A stretch of 17,849 nucleotides of DNA from Synura sp. LO234KE (taxonomy: Eukaryota; Sar; Synurophyceae; Synurales; Mallomonadaceae), in contig VKHC01000130.1 in assembly GCA_015143735.1 (NCBI GenBank), positions 1 through 17,849 on the forward strand, read 5' to 3'. Below, piece after piece: positions 12,801 to 17,849 of the stretch (positions are counted from its first letter, which is position 1; every line of letters starts with the position of its first letter). The translations under genes were made by a program, and so were the position numbers. The notes beneath the pieces are model-generated. The model was not told the origin of the DNA. It saw nothing but the letters and a program-made list of their open reading frames with translations, and made no database searches.

Positions 12801-13913
12801 ATGACCGTCGTTCGATGCAATGGGGACACTTCGCCGCAAAGGAAACAAACTGAAATACTCGCGTTTCTGTGTCACGCGAGAGTTCACAACATCTCCCCGC
12901 TCGTCACGATCGTATGCGTTCTTAAGAAGTGCACTGGTGCAGAATTCTTGGATTGGAGTTTCCATCACTTTGAAGCATCGGAGGTCTCCGGAGAGTCCGA
13001 GCAGTTCCGGACTGTCGGAAGATATAGATTCGTAACAAATACAGTTTCCGCCGTGCCGATGCATATCCGAAAAGGATTTTTTTCGCGACGGAGCAGAAGC
13101 TGATTGGTGCTTCGTTGAGTTCGATATTTTACCGGACTTGTTCCTGTGAGGGAAATCAAGATCGTTATTCTTCGATATTCGGGAACTCTCTAGGGCACGA
13201 GGCGACGCTCTTAAGTTCATATCAGATTCATAGGTGTGAGACCTTCTCCTTGATTCCATTTTTGGCACACGCGAACAAGTCCATGATGGAATTTGCCGGT
13301 CGTCACTCAAATGTATCTTGACACCAGCTTTTATTACAAAACCTCCCGAGCATGAAGTCCTGCCGGAGACTCCAGATAATTTTAGCTCTAAGACTTTAGC
13401 CGGCGTAATATCACCCGCCATCAAAGCAATTACGTCCCCTTCAGCGAGCAACAACGTAGGGATTCTGTGCCATTCCCGATTTCGATACGCAGTTACGATC
13501 GAAACGTGAGGATGGCCCGAGTAGAGGGCATCAAACGCCTGATCTGTTACTTCATGCTTTGAAACGGAGGAGACGAGCAAATCATACTCTTTTAGTATTT
13601 TAATTAGTGCATTTTTAATTTCGCATTTTTCAGTTTGTCTGTAACTTTTTACCAACACCAAATTTCCGAGAGACAGCACGACAATAATACAGAAACTTAG
13701 TAGAATTCCATGCCCTAATTTGCGATATTCAGTTAAAGATAATCCTAGGAATAACAAACTTAATAGAACCGGAAAAAATAAATAAATAAATAAATCCTTC
13801 TCGTGTTTATGCTGATGAATCGATTCCCGTTGATGCTGCTCGACACATTTGCGCATGCAATCAATAACTTTTTTTCTTGCCTCGTCAAAAGTTAAACCAG
13901 TTGTAGGATCCAT
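696..13913 (-). CDS. TMEM94: TMEM94-like pseudo-P-type ATPase, 41 exons, ~2,555 aa
   Basis: Multi-pass P-type-ATPase-like membrane protein; animal TMEM94 is an ER protein linked to magnesium handling. Exons (high to low): 13913-12768, 12654-12544, 12362-12266, 11939-11880(?), 11704-11599, 11463-11220, 11018-10914, 10710-10657, 10522-10459, 10362-10309, 10157-9978, 9827-9686, 9507-9469, 9284-9194, 9000-8984(?), 8931-8868, 8812-8669, 8549-8530, 8450-8387, 8248-5650, 5554-5453, 5159-4675, 4374-4330, 4244-4189, 4038-3995, 3876-3795, 3647-3599, 3519-3459, 3387-3345, 3253-3121, 3064-2960, 2858-2667, 2600-2541, 2467-2295, 2212-2159, 2032-1956, 1847-1745, 1526-1439, 1371-1318, 1283-1222, 894-696. All phases join and the total is divisible by 3. 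Family evidence, in order: IPTLLLAEGDVIAL, EDPNWHMRLPSLKPIG, MSQGDPSLML, EYWDGDSIAPLTASDRKE, GLQTDWNCAISL, VDNVPLLVSLYT, FDTRLGMHSP. The family is about 1,350 aa in human; the excess here is one disordered insert. Start ATG 13913 has G at -3 and +4; upstream in-frame codons have no ATG before a stop at 13961. Confidence 0.9.
895..1221 (-). other. Intron 40, longest in the TMEM94-like gene
   Basis: These 327 nt lie between exon 40 (donor CACAG|GTATCACC) and exon 41 (acceptor TTTGCAG|T). Frames inside are open in patches, but no extra exon is needed: exon 40 ends in phase 2 and exon 41 begins with one nucleotide. Nothing else recognisable was found here. Confidence 0.6.
1222..3064 (-). CDS. TMEM94: TMEM94-like exons 31-40: P-to-membrane linker and TM5-TM9
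   Basis: Exons 31-32 (3064-2960, 2858-2667) encode the linker ending EDLELMSLLEGIRAGRVLI, the amphipathic stalk before TM5. Exon 33 (2600-2541) is TM5: AIALLCVSCLALGSWPLVVQ. Exon 34 (2467-2295) contains LMTVAVFRFVASGRLLHLF and MPLLLLFTIFYVPSIVLSLL, which include TM6. Exon 35 gives SPAHDHVMRDTPRKNIL, a cytosolic loop. Exon 36 (2032-1956) gives FLQILVFRAGTVALSVFL, TM7. Exon 37 is a probable lumenal loop. Exon 38 (1526-1439) gives LLLAFFSFEPLHWTDFWM, TM8. Exons 39-40 (1371-1318, 1283-1222) join over a 34-nt intron into SSPIAVLPLALSLPDIISLQ followed by MLLGIISQSFTLL, TM9. Several exons have no methionine and so no ORF call. Confidence 0.82.
1284..1317 (-). other. 34-nt ultrashort intron (intron 39)
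   Basis: The donor is CTTCCC|GTAACT and the acceptor is TTCTCCTAG|GATATT, 34 nt in all. Removing it joins SPIAVLPLALSLP to DIISLQMLLG, which matches the spacing of the TM9 region in the family; retention would break the frame. An alternative donor at GCC|GTGCTT (exon ending 1345) would give a 61-nt intron but would delete nine residues of the TM segment. Confidence 0.6.
3121..4374 (-). CDS. TMEM94: TMEM94-like exons 23-30: P-like domain
   Basis: Eight tiny exons (43-133 nt) rebuild the P-like Rossmann half. Exons 23 and 24 give VFLGMAASS and VPQLMEDVTSAGIRFIYF. Exon 25 gives PRNMRRSKPVAEKI and exon 26 gives GLQTDWNCAISLRDLKDEQ. Exon 27 gives HYADWDVKARLPHGVE and exon 28 gives AIKRHLREVDNVPLLVSLYT. 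Exon 29 gives DSKPATIRQMLDIF. Exon 30 gives GHGEVVMTIGSSHRVSN and FNLFASSDVAVSVAI. Each matches TMEM94 in order, and every split codon resolves to a sensible residue. Exon 30 corresponds to the VAMTGDGVNDAPAL hinge of P-type ATPases: MTIGSS keeps the strand but both motif aspartates are gone, so the Mg-binding hinge is not canonical. The terminal SSDVAVSV still matches the ADIGIA strand. Confidence 0.88.
4675..5554 (-). CDS. TMEM94: TMEM94-like exons 21-22: end of disordered insert, basic patch
   Basis: Exon 21 (5554-5453, phase 1 to 1) encodes GKYVNIIKEFWKPSSVPGN then an acidic tail. A 293-nt intron follows. Exon 22 (5159-4675, phase 1 to 0) starts after the acceptor ATGTCTTAG| and encodes PMVPIFRVNSLDTALDTLKM, a Ser/Asp-rich stretch, then a basic Arg/Lys/His/Ser patch (KKRNRSRQSHLS and KQVKSKRHSHSRQD), a Gly/Ser spacer (GRSGGSGG) and RDLHETLFRLMKQQ. 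The next exon begins directly with VFLGMAASSVPVKPE, the conserved restart of the fold, so KQQ|VFLGM marks the right border of the insert. The basic patch could bind membrane lipid or RNA, or act as a localisation signal; this is inference only. Confidence 0.8.
5650..8248 (-). CDS. TMEM94: TMEM94-like exon 20: 866-codon disordered insert
   Basis: This single exon of 2,599 nt makes up a third of the protein. The acceptor TGTTGAAG| is in phase 0, directly after exon 19. The donor AAAG|GTACAG is in phase 1, and exon 21 (GG AAG TAC) completes a Gly. The frame has no start ATG at its upstream end, which argues against an independent gene. Composition is Ser, Asp, Glu, Gly and Thr rich, with no membrane segment, no recognised domain and no tandem repeat. 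Short basic-Ser motifs recur: RQRSFG, RRPLSFG, RTSSVP, RTRSEP, RRRRVHSLG. The first residues (SLIAEQRGDP) follow the conserved YTPVPYILN, where the family normally continues into a short linker; here the linker is hugely expanded. Function unknown; a phosphorylation-regulated tether is an inference. Confidence 0.85.
8387..10710 (-). CDS. TMEM94: TMEM94-like exons 8-19: N-like cytosolic domain
   Basis: Twelve small exons encode the N-like domain. Exon 8 (10710-10657) reads TVMDLHANPQ. Exon 9 (10522-10459) gives RFEDPNWHMRLPSLKPI and is joined by a GC-AG intron to exon 10, completing PIGLTALLTF. Exon 11 (10157-9978) contains RRNDHLRAAMAGG. Exons 12-13 join as PLEALRELAEEIGFVDDDV. Exon 14 (9284-9194) gives AVFDRLLELNVMAPELGD. 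Exon 16 gives SIEMCLCVDRIDGHERIIFA. Exon 17 (8812-8669) gives GGGLQLMSQGDPSLML and YWDGDSIAPLTASDRKE, the P-type 'KGA' region. Exon 18 is a 20-nt microexon (VLDVYQ). Exon 19 (8450-8387) gives DFDVVAFGYTPVPYILN. The exon 14-15-16 junction is uncertain: a 17-nt exon (9000-8984) keeps frame, but a stronger acceptor gives 36 nt (9019-8984) and breaks it. Confidence 0.82.
10363..10458 (-). other. GC-AG intron (intron 9)
   Basis: Exon 9 ends ...CCG ATT G and is followed by GCAAGTAAC, the classic GC-donor consensus. The acceptor is CCTCTCAG|GA. The GC donor leaves phase 1 and gives PI-G-LTALLTF, matching the family's P-x-G-L-x-x-LL run. The only nearby GT (two bases further on, AA|GTAACT) leaves phase 2 and yields an unrelated sequence that cannot be joined in frame to exon 11. 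Confidence 0.7.
10914..11939 (-). CDS. TMEM94: TMEM94-like exons 4-7: TM4-P linker and degenerate phosphorylation motif
   Basis: Exon 4 starts at 11939 (codon split with exon 3 gives W, then EMGMVGRLREEEY); its end is uncertain, 11880 (GTGAAG donor) being my choice because phase 1 is needed. Exon 5 (11704-11599) is Pro-rich then acidic: GLPPAPPPPAPVPDSSSKD, then FSDDEFNDADIDDR. Exon 6 (11463-11220) is a helical segment with RRVQYALHVAKARLGL and a poorly conserved loop. Exon 7 (11018-10914) carries AVGAVTMMCFVDDDIICEG, aligned with the beta strand and CSDKTGT motif of P-type ATPases: the first Asp is kept but Lys-Thr-Gly is lost. TMEM94 in animals, as I recall it, has a degenerate VDKQG here. 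Confidence 0.8.
12266..12654 (-). CDS. TMEM94: TMEM94-like exons 2-3: TM3 and TM4
   Basis: Exon 2 (12654-12544, 37 codons, phase 0 to 0, donor GAA|GTAAGT) encodes GLLCMLVFLVLHTLAAGM, which is TM3. Exon 3 (12362-12266, 32 codons plus 1 nt, donor GTGAGT) encodes ILLIPMAVILLVFVPLSLPG and GMFLAEIITTAD, which is TM4 with the proline-containing PLSLP kink where pumps carry their ion-binding PEGL-type motif. Neither exon begins with a methionine at its splice acceptor, so both are easily missed by ORF scanning. The acidic Glu expected in the TM4 motif of a cation pump is absent from PLSLP, in keeping with a non-canonical transporter. Confidence 0.85.
12768..13913 (-). CDS. TMEM94: TMEM94-like exon 1: TM1, TM2 and actuator-like domain
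   Basis: This exon of 382 codons starts MDPTTGLTFDEARKK and ends in phase 0 at CAG|GTAGAT. Residues about 40-60 (LFIYLFFPVLLSLLFLG) and 69-92 (GILLSFCIIVVLSLGNLVLV) are TM1 and TM2. Around residues 148-177, WHRIPTLLLAEGDVIALMAG with GDITPA matches the actuator-domain beta segment of P-type ATPases and TMEM94. The TGES loop of true pumps is not seen; METPIQEF near residue 330 lies where it would be. Between these is a basic, Ser-rich, probably disordered stretch containing RKKSFSD. TM1 is partly encoded by an AAAT microsatellite (13776-13795). The exon is markedly AT-rich near the start codon. Confidence 0.9.
13776..13795. repeat. (AAAT)5 microsatellite inside coding exon 1
   Basis: Five perfect AAAT units on the plus strand lie within the TM1 codons of the TMEM94-like gene (minus-strand reading TTTATTTATTT, part of DLFIYLFF). 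A gain or loss of one unit would shift the frame. Confidence 0.85.
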
Positions 13914-14013
13914 ATCCTCGTTGCAATTTAAGTTTCTAATTTGGTTTACCACACGTTGTTAAAAGTCGATTTTTCTTGGCATACGTTACACTGAGTGTAA
14001 GATTCAGTGAAAC
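13914..14013. promoter_or_regulatory. Bidirectional promoter between divergent TMEM94-like and GPCR genes
   Basis: Only 100 bp separate the two start codons (ATG at 13913 on minus, ATG at 14014 on plus). Both starts are well fixed: the plus-strand frame has an in-frame TGA two codons upstream (TGA AAC ATG), and the minus-strand frame has a stop at 13961 with no ATG between. The interval must therefore hold both 5' UTRs and the shared core promoter unless non-coding 5' exons lie further out, inside the neighbouring gene. There is no obvious TATA box. A 15-bp palindrome lies close to the plus-strand start. Confidence 0.7.
13986..14000. promoter_or_regulatory. 15-bp palindrome TTACACT-G-AGTGTAA in the shared promoter
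   Basis: Perfect 7-bp inverted repeat around a single G, centred 21 bp upstream of the GPCR start codon and 80 bp from the TMEM94-like start. It could be a dimeric transcription-factor site serving both genes. The one-base centre makes an RNA hairpin unlikely. Confidence 0.45.
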
Positions 14014-17000
14014 ATGCTTGATCTGATGCTTTATCACTTAACTCTGTTTTGCTGGAGTTGTAATGCGGCCGTAAAGTCCTTCAATATTGGTGGCTTATTT
14101 ACCGCTGACAGCTTTTTTGGAAGTCAAGAAAAGGCCGCGTTTTTAATGGCACTTGACGAAATCAACAACAAATTTGATGGCGTCCATGACGAGTTGCTTC
14201 CCTCTACTCACTTATACTTTGCAATAAAATATACTGATGGTGTCTATATTAATGCAATTAAAGATGCTTTAGTTTTAACTGAAGAGGCGTTCAATGGTAC
14301 TGGGATCCAAGCATGTATTGGAGCCGCACTAGATGTAGATTCAGAAGCGGTAGCCCAAATTTTCAACGCATATTCCCTTAATCAAGTCAGCTATGCCTCA
14401 ACTGCCTCAACCCTAAGTTACGCTACGACGTATCCTGGATTCTTTCGAACCTGCACCTCCGAGGCTGCTCAAAGCATCGCCATAGCTGATATGATCTACA
14501 AAACTTTTGGATGGCGTAAAATTTCACTGTTTTATACTTCTGACTCGTATGGTAGTGATGGTGGTTACGTATTCCAATCAGAAGCGGCAAATTTGGGTTT
14601 GTCAATACTGTCAAATAGCATAATTCAATCAGGGCAAAAGGATATGAGCACTTTCATTAATACGGCCCTGAATGCTGGGACAAGAATATTTGTGCTATTT
14701 ATGTCTTGTGCAAATGCAGGAAGGCTGTTGACGCAAGGATATGACATGGGTTTATTTAGGGAAGGTACCCAGATATTCGGCAGTGGTCATATGACAAATT
14801 CGTGTTTGTGGGAACAAATGATGCCTGCACAGAGAGATGTTATCTTGAAAGGCTACATAGGCGTGATTCCTGCTTTTGGAATGAACATCTCTTACAACCA
14901 AGGCTTCGTAAATCGATGGCGTGCGCAAAGAAGTACGATCCGGACCTTCCGTAACGGTACTGTGTCATGCGACCAGAGACGGGACGATGACGGGCAACCT
15001 GTCTATGTCACGAACTCGGGATGCTCTGGATTAACTTTCACTTCGTTTTCCGACAATGGGTCTGATCTTGCGCCCTACGCACCCTACAGCTACGACGCGA
15101 CGTACGCCTTGGCTCACGCCTTACATTACGTCTTATACGTGCGCAAGCGACCCACGGTGAGCTCAAGTGCCCTCGCTAATGCACTGCAGTACAACACGAG
15201 TTTTCAAGGAGTCACGGGCTTGGTGTCCTTCCGCTACGGCGATACAAACACGGGCTACGGATTTGGGGACCGCCTCCATGATTTCAAATTCAATATTGTT
15301 AACTACCGCTCTTTCGCCTACAACGCGAGTCTCGTGTCTCTGGGCATATGGCGGGAGGGAAAAGGCTTCCAACCGTGTCAGGCGTCTCAGTGTAGAATAG
15401 AATACAATACGGCGGATAACAGCCAACCGACCGATGTGCCGTACCCCTATGTTCGTCTGATGTCTCCTGGCCTAAAGGCCTTCCTGGGTATTCTGGGGGC
15501 GCTTTGCTTTCTCATGGTGTTATTTTTCATGTGGGCGGTAACTCGGTTCTGGAAGAAAAGAATAATCAAGGCGGCACAGCCGAAGATGCTTCTCATCGTT
15601 TTGCTTGGTGGCCTCATCGGTTGCTTCCGAATCATAAACGCGTTATATGAAGTTACGGACGCGACATGTATAGCCGGGACATGGTTAGCTCACCTGTGCT
15701 TCTGGGTGGTGATGGCGGCCATCACGGCCAAGACGTGGCGCGTGCAGAAAGTCCTCACCAGTGGGCTGAAGAAGGTTTCCGTAGGAGAAAATCAAGCCGT
15801 TGGAATTGTGTTGGTGGTGCTGTCATTAGTGTGCGTATACTTGATCATATTCACCGCAGTGGGAGAGCCGCATCGAGTTTATAAAACTAATGATTTAGGG
15901 AGGTTACAAGTGGAGAAGTTCAGCGAGTGCTCCGCCAAGTCTCCGGACATCGGGATCGGTCTGTATGTCTTGGAGTGCGGGGTGATGGTCTACGCGTGGT
16001 TCCTCTGCTGGATGACCAAGAACGTGCCGGACGCGCTGAACGAAGCCAAGCATATCGCATTAGGTAGGTCCGCCCGAGTCCACATTCCACTGCACTCAAC
16101 AAGTGAAGGCGGTCCTTCACTAAGCCACATCTCGGTGATACTGACAGTATGTCTGCTGACAACTCGATATGTATCAAACTCTTAAATATCCCTCTTAACT
16201 TGTATTACTTCCTGCTCTACTCCTCGTCTCGTCGCAGCCACCTACGTCATCATCTTCGTTTGTGCAGTGGTCTTCCCACTGATCTACCTGATCTCACTCT
16301 CTCCAATCATCCAACAAGTGATCGTGGCCACGGGGTTTGCTGTCGCGATATTCTGCTGCACTGGGATCCTCATTGGACCGAAAATGCTTCTGATTCTAGA
16401 AGGTGCGGATTTGAATCAGAACCTGAGAATAGTTCGTGGTCACCAGTCTGGTGTCAGTGCCTTCATGTCAAGCAATGCCATGGGATCCAGTGCACACAGT
16501 AGCTTCGGGCCAGGGGGCAGTATGAAGCAGCACCATTTGTCCTCAGGCGGAGGTGAGGAAGATGCTACTGGTAATGGTGTCGACAACATGGAGGCTGACA
16601 GCAGCTCGATAAGCCACGGTCTGGGGGAAACCACTACTGCACACGGACGGCCCGGATCCCTGGTCCACCGCGATTCCGCTGGAGGCAAAGAGGGTGCAGA
16701 TGACGGCGGTGTGAATTCCGCTGGAAAGACGGACGCGAATCTGCATAAACTAATTCCCACGACAAAGACTCGTTTGCAGTTGAAGTTGAAGGAGGCAGAG
16801 CATCAAGTCCATTTGCTGAAGGGCGAGTTGGCCCGTCTGGAAGGGAGACCCTCACTCATCAAAGGGTTGATGAGGGGCCTATCATTTCATCAGAATAGAG
16901 TAGACGACGAGGGTGGTGGCTTCTTCAGCCATCTTTCTCATCACACCAGTCGCCACGGCGGTAACAGAGGCGACGATAGTGATGATCAGTCGGTCCACGT

Positions 17001-17223
17001 ATCAGGCTCAGGGGGCGGACACGGTCACCGCGATTTGCACCGCGTAGGCAGTGTGAAGTCTCGTCATGCGGATCACAACCGCTCTGTCCGCAGCGTAAGA
17101 CATAATGAGTTTCCAGGCGCATCGGGGAAGTATACTGTTGACGGCACGAGTCCTGCATCAGTACCTGCTGCCACTGTCCCAAGCGCGCAGCCAAATGTTG
17201 AAATGGATGTTACAGAGTTCTAG
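14014..17223 (+). CDS. Class C (GABA-B-like) G-protein-coupled receptor, 1,011 aa, two exons
   Basis: Exons 14014-16063 and 16238-17223 are joined by a phase-1 intron. Residues 1-19 (MLDLMLYHLTLFCWSCNAA) are a probable signal peptide. Residues about 24-455 form a Venus-flytrap (ANF-receptor) domain: FNIGGLFTADSFFGSQ, YPGFFRTCTSEAAQ and FGWRKISLFYTSDSYGSDG are typical. Six N-glycosylation sequons lie in this part. TM1 is about 485-509, TM2 523-543, TM3 552-573, TM4 594-615, TM5 646-668, TM6 684-706 and TM7 709-731; Cys552 and Cys639 suit the conserved TM3-ECL2 disulfide. TAKTWRVQKVL after TM3 is the GABA-B 'SKTWRVH' motif. A coiled coil (about 861-887, LQLKLKEAEHQVHLLKGEL) recalls the GABA-B dimerisation helix. 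The tail is rich in His, Gly and Ser and ends TEF, a possible PDZ ligand. The ligand is unknown; GABA is not implied. No Cys-rich domain is seen, which favours the GABA-B over the glutamate branch. Confidence 0.93.
16064..16237 (+). other. Only intron of the GPCR gene, 174 nt, phase 1
   Basis: The donor is GCATTAG|GTAGGT and the acceptor is CGTCTCGTCGCAG|CC. Splicing makes codon 684 GCC (Ala) and joins NEAKHIAL to ATYVIIFVCAVVFPLIYL, restoring the TM5-loop-TM6 transition (GABA-B receptors have N-[DE]-[AS]-K-[YH]-I here). Read-through would end in a stop at 16183-16185. Confidence 0.93.
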
Positions 17224-17405
17224 ACGTGAGGGCAGGGTTAGTCCGATCGATTACATCCCCCCAACTTATATCTATGATGTACGCGCATATGCATATGTAT
17301 GCGTGATTCGCTTATTTAGTGGTACTTATCATATTCTTCGATGTAGTAGGGTGCTGCGATGAAAAAAGTAGTTGATAATACTATGTCTGAAAATCGCCTT
17401 AGTAT
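17224..17405. other. Convergent intergenic spacer
   Basis: About 180 bp lie between the GPCR stop (TAG, 17221-17223) and the stop of the minus-strand exon at 17406, so it must hold both 3' UTRs. It contains a 12-bp palindrome CATATGCATATG (17286-17297). No perfect AATAAA is seen on the plus strand. Confidence 0.6.
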
Positions 17406-17630
17406 TTAGAGGCTATAGCAGTAGGTGCAGAAACAAGCAAATGTTTGTGATGAGAGTGATTTGTTAACTCCTTCGGAATCTACGTCCGCATAAGTCCTGG
17501 TAAATTTATTAGTAGAAACACTAAACTTGCTCCTGTCAGTCTGTGTTAGTACGGGAATCGCTGCCCTCATGGTGATGGCAGGTAGTTTGGTTCTCTCGTC
17601 GTAAGCTACTAACTCACCTTTGATTTTCGT
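17406..17630 (-). CDS. Terminal exon of a gene entering from the right; LSM12-like Sm motif (partial)
   Basis: On the minus strand a strong acceptor (CTATTTTTTTACTTGCAG|) precedes a frame of 75 codons including TAA at 17406. It opens TKIKGELVAYDERTK, which fits the Sm1-type strand pair of LSM12-like proteins (G-E-[LV]-V-A-[FY]-D-x-x-[ST]-K). After ITMRAAIP the likeness fades, and the last part (CFCTYCYSL) may not be real coding, so another splice or a shorter exon is possible; AAAG|GTGAGT inside the motif is a consensus donor, but using it would destroy the motif. The 5' part of the gene lies outside the window. Transcription converges on the GPCR. Confidence 0.4.
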   Translation of the reverse strand, partial: TKIKGELVAYDERTKLPAITMRAAIPVLTQTDRSKFSVSTNKFTRTYADVDSEGVNKSLSSQTFACFCTYCYSL

Positions 17631-17733
17631 CTGCAAGTAAAAAAATAGAGGTATTAGTTTGTTTTATGATTATCAGTAAATTAGTTTATATTAACCACAG
17701 AAGGAGAGTCGGGAGACATCCGTGCACCAGAAT

Positions 17734-17832
17734 CCGTACTATAGTGCGCGCACTTTAGGAACACTAAAGTAAACACAAAAAGTATACCGTTAAAGTACCG
17801 TACTATAGGAAAACTGTGTTTTTACACTATAG
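17734..17832. repeat. Cluster of short direct and inverted repeats
   Basis: CCGTACTATAG occurs twice (17734-17744 and 17798-17808), and a third ACTATAG lies at 17826-17832. Between them are a perfect 12-bp palindrome AGTGCGCGCACT (17743-17754) and a 7-bp-arm inverted repeat ACTTTAG-GAACA-CTAAAGT (17752-17770). On the minus strand this lies upstream of the exon at 17630, so it is intron or promoter of that gene. It may also be the edge of a small repeat element; the window ends before this can be judged. Confidence 0.55.
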
Positions 17833-17849
17833 CAAGCGGCAGTTTTTGT

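Noticed and set aside
13914-13952. Start of the TMEM94-like protein at the upstream GTG (13952)
   Set aside because: GTG is an unlikely eukaryotic start. The in-frame ATG at 13913 has a good context, and TM1 lies shortly after it.
17286-17297. 12-bp palindrome CATATGCATATG in the GPCR 3' region
   Set aside because: Short alternating AT-rich palindromes are common by chance; no further structure around it.
1-17849. CRISPR arrays, tRNA/rRNA genes, insertion sequences, bacterial operons
   Set aside because: None seen on either strand; the sequence behaves as intron-bearing eukaryotic DNA throughout.

Overview
This is eukaryotic nuclear DNA. It has spliceosomal introns (GT-AG, at least one GC-AG) with polypyrimidine acceptors, no bacterial operon signals, and protein families known only from eukaryotes. 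Genes are tightly packed: about 100 bp between two divergent starts and about 180 bp between two convergent stops, with introns mostly 50-330 nt. This suggests a compact, intron-rich microbial or early-branching eukaryote (for example a stramenopile, other protist or unicellular holozoan) rather than a vertebrate or plant. The sequence alone does not fix the lineage.

Layout. Positions 1-695 hold no recognisable gene (3' flank of the next gene). Positions 696-13913, minus strand, are one large gene that I could assemble into 41 exons with reading frame kept throughout (7,668 coding nt, about 2,555 aa). It is a TMEM94-type pseudo-P-type ATPase: ten predicted membrane segments, actuator-like, N-like and P-like domains, and the C-terminal FDTRLGMHSP signature. 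Two features stand out. The catalytic DKTGT and GDGxND motifs are degenerate, and about 1,060 residues of Ser/Asp/Glu-rich disordered sequence, mostly from one 2.6-kb exon, sit between the N-like and P-like domains. Positions 13914-14013 are a 100-bp bidirectional promoter containing a 15-bp palindrome. Positions 14014-17223, plus strand, are a two-exon class C (GABA-B-like) GPCR of 1,011 aa: signal peptide, Venus-flytrap domain, seven TM helices, a short coiled coil and a His/Gly/Ser-rich tail ending in a PDZ-ligand-like TEF. Positions 17406-17630, minus strand, are the last exon of a gene entering from the right, with an LSM12-like Sm motif. The last ~100 bp are dense in short repeats and palindromes.

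How the genes relate: the ATPase-like protein (ER-type ion handling in its animal relatives) and the GPCR share a head-to-head promoter, so co-expression is plausible. Nothing in the sequence shows that they act together. Exon junctions rest on splice consensus, phase, and motif-level resemblance to TMEM94 recalled from memory. Two junctions (exon 4 donor; exons 14-16) remain uncertain.
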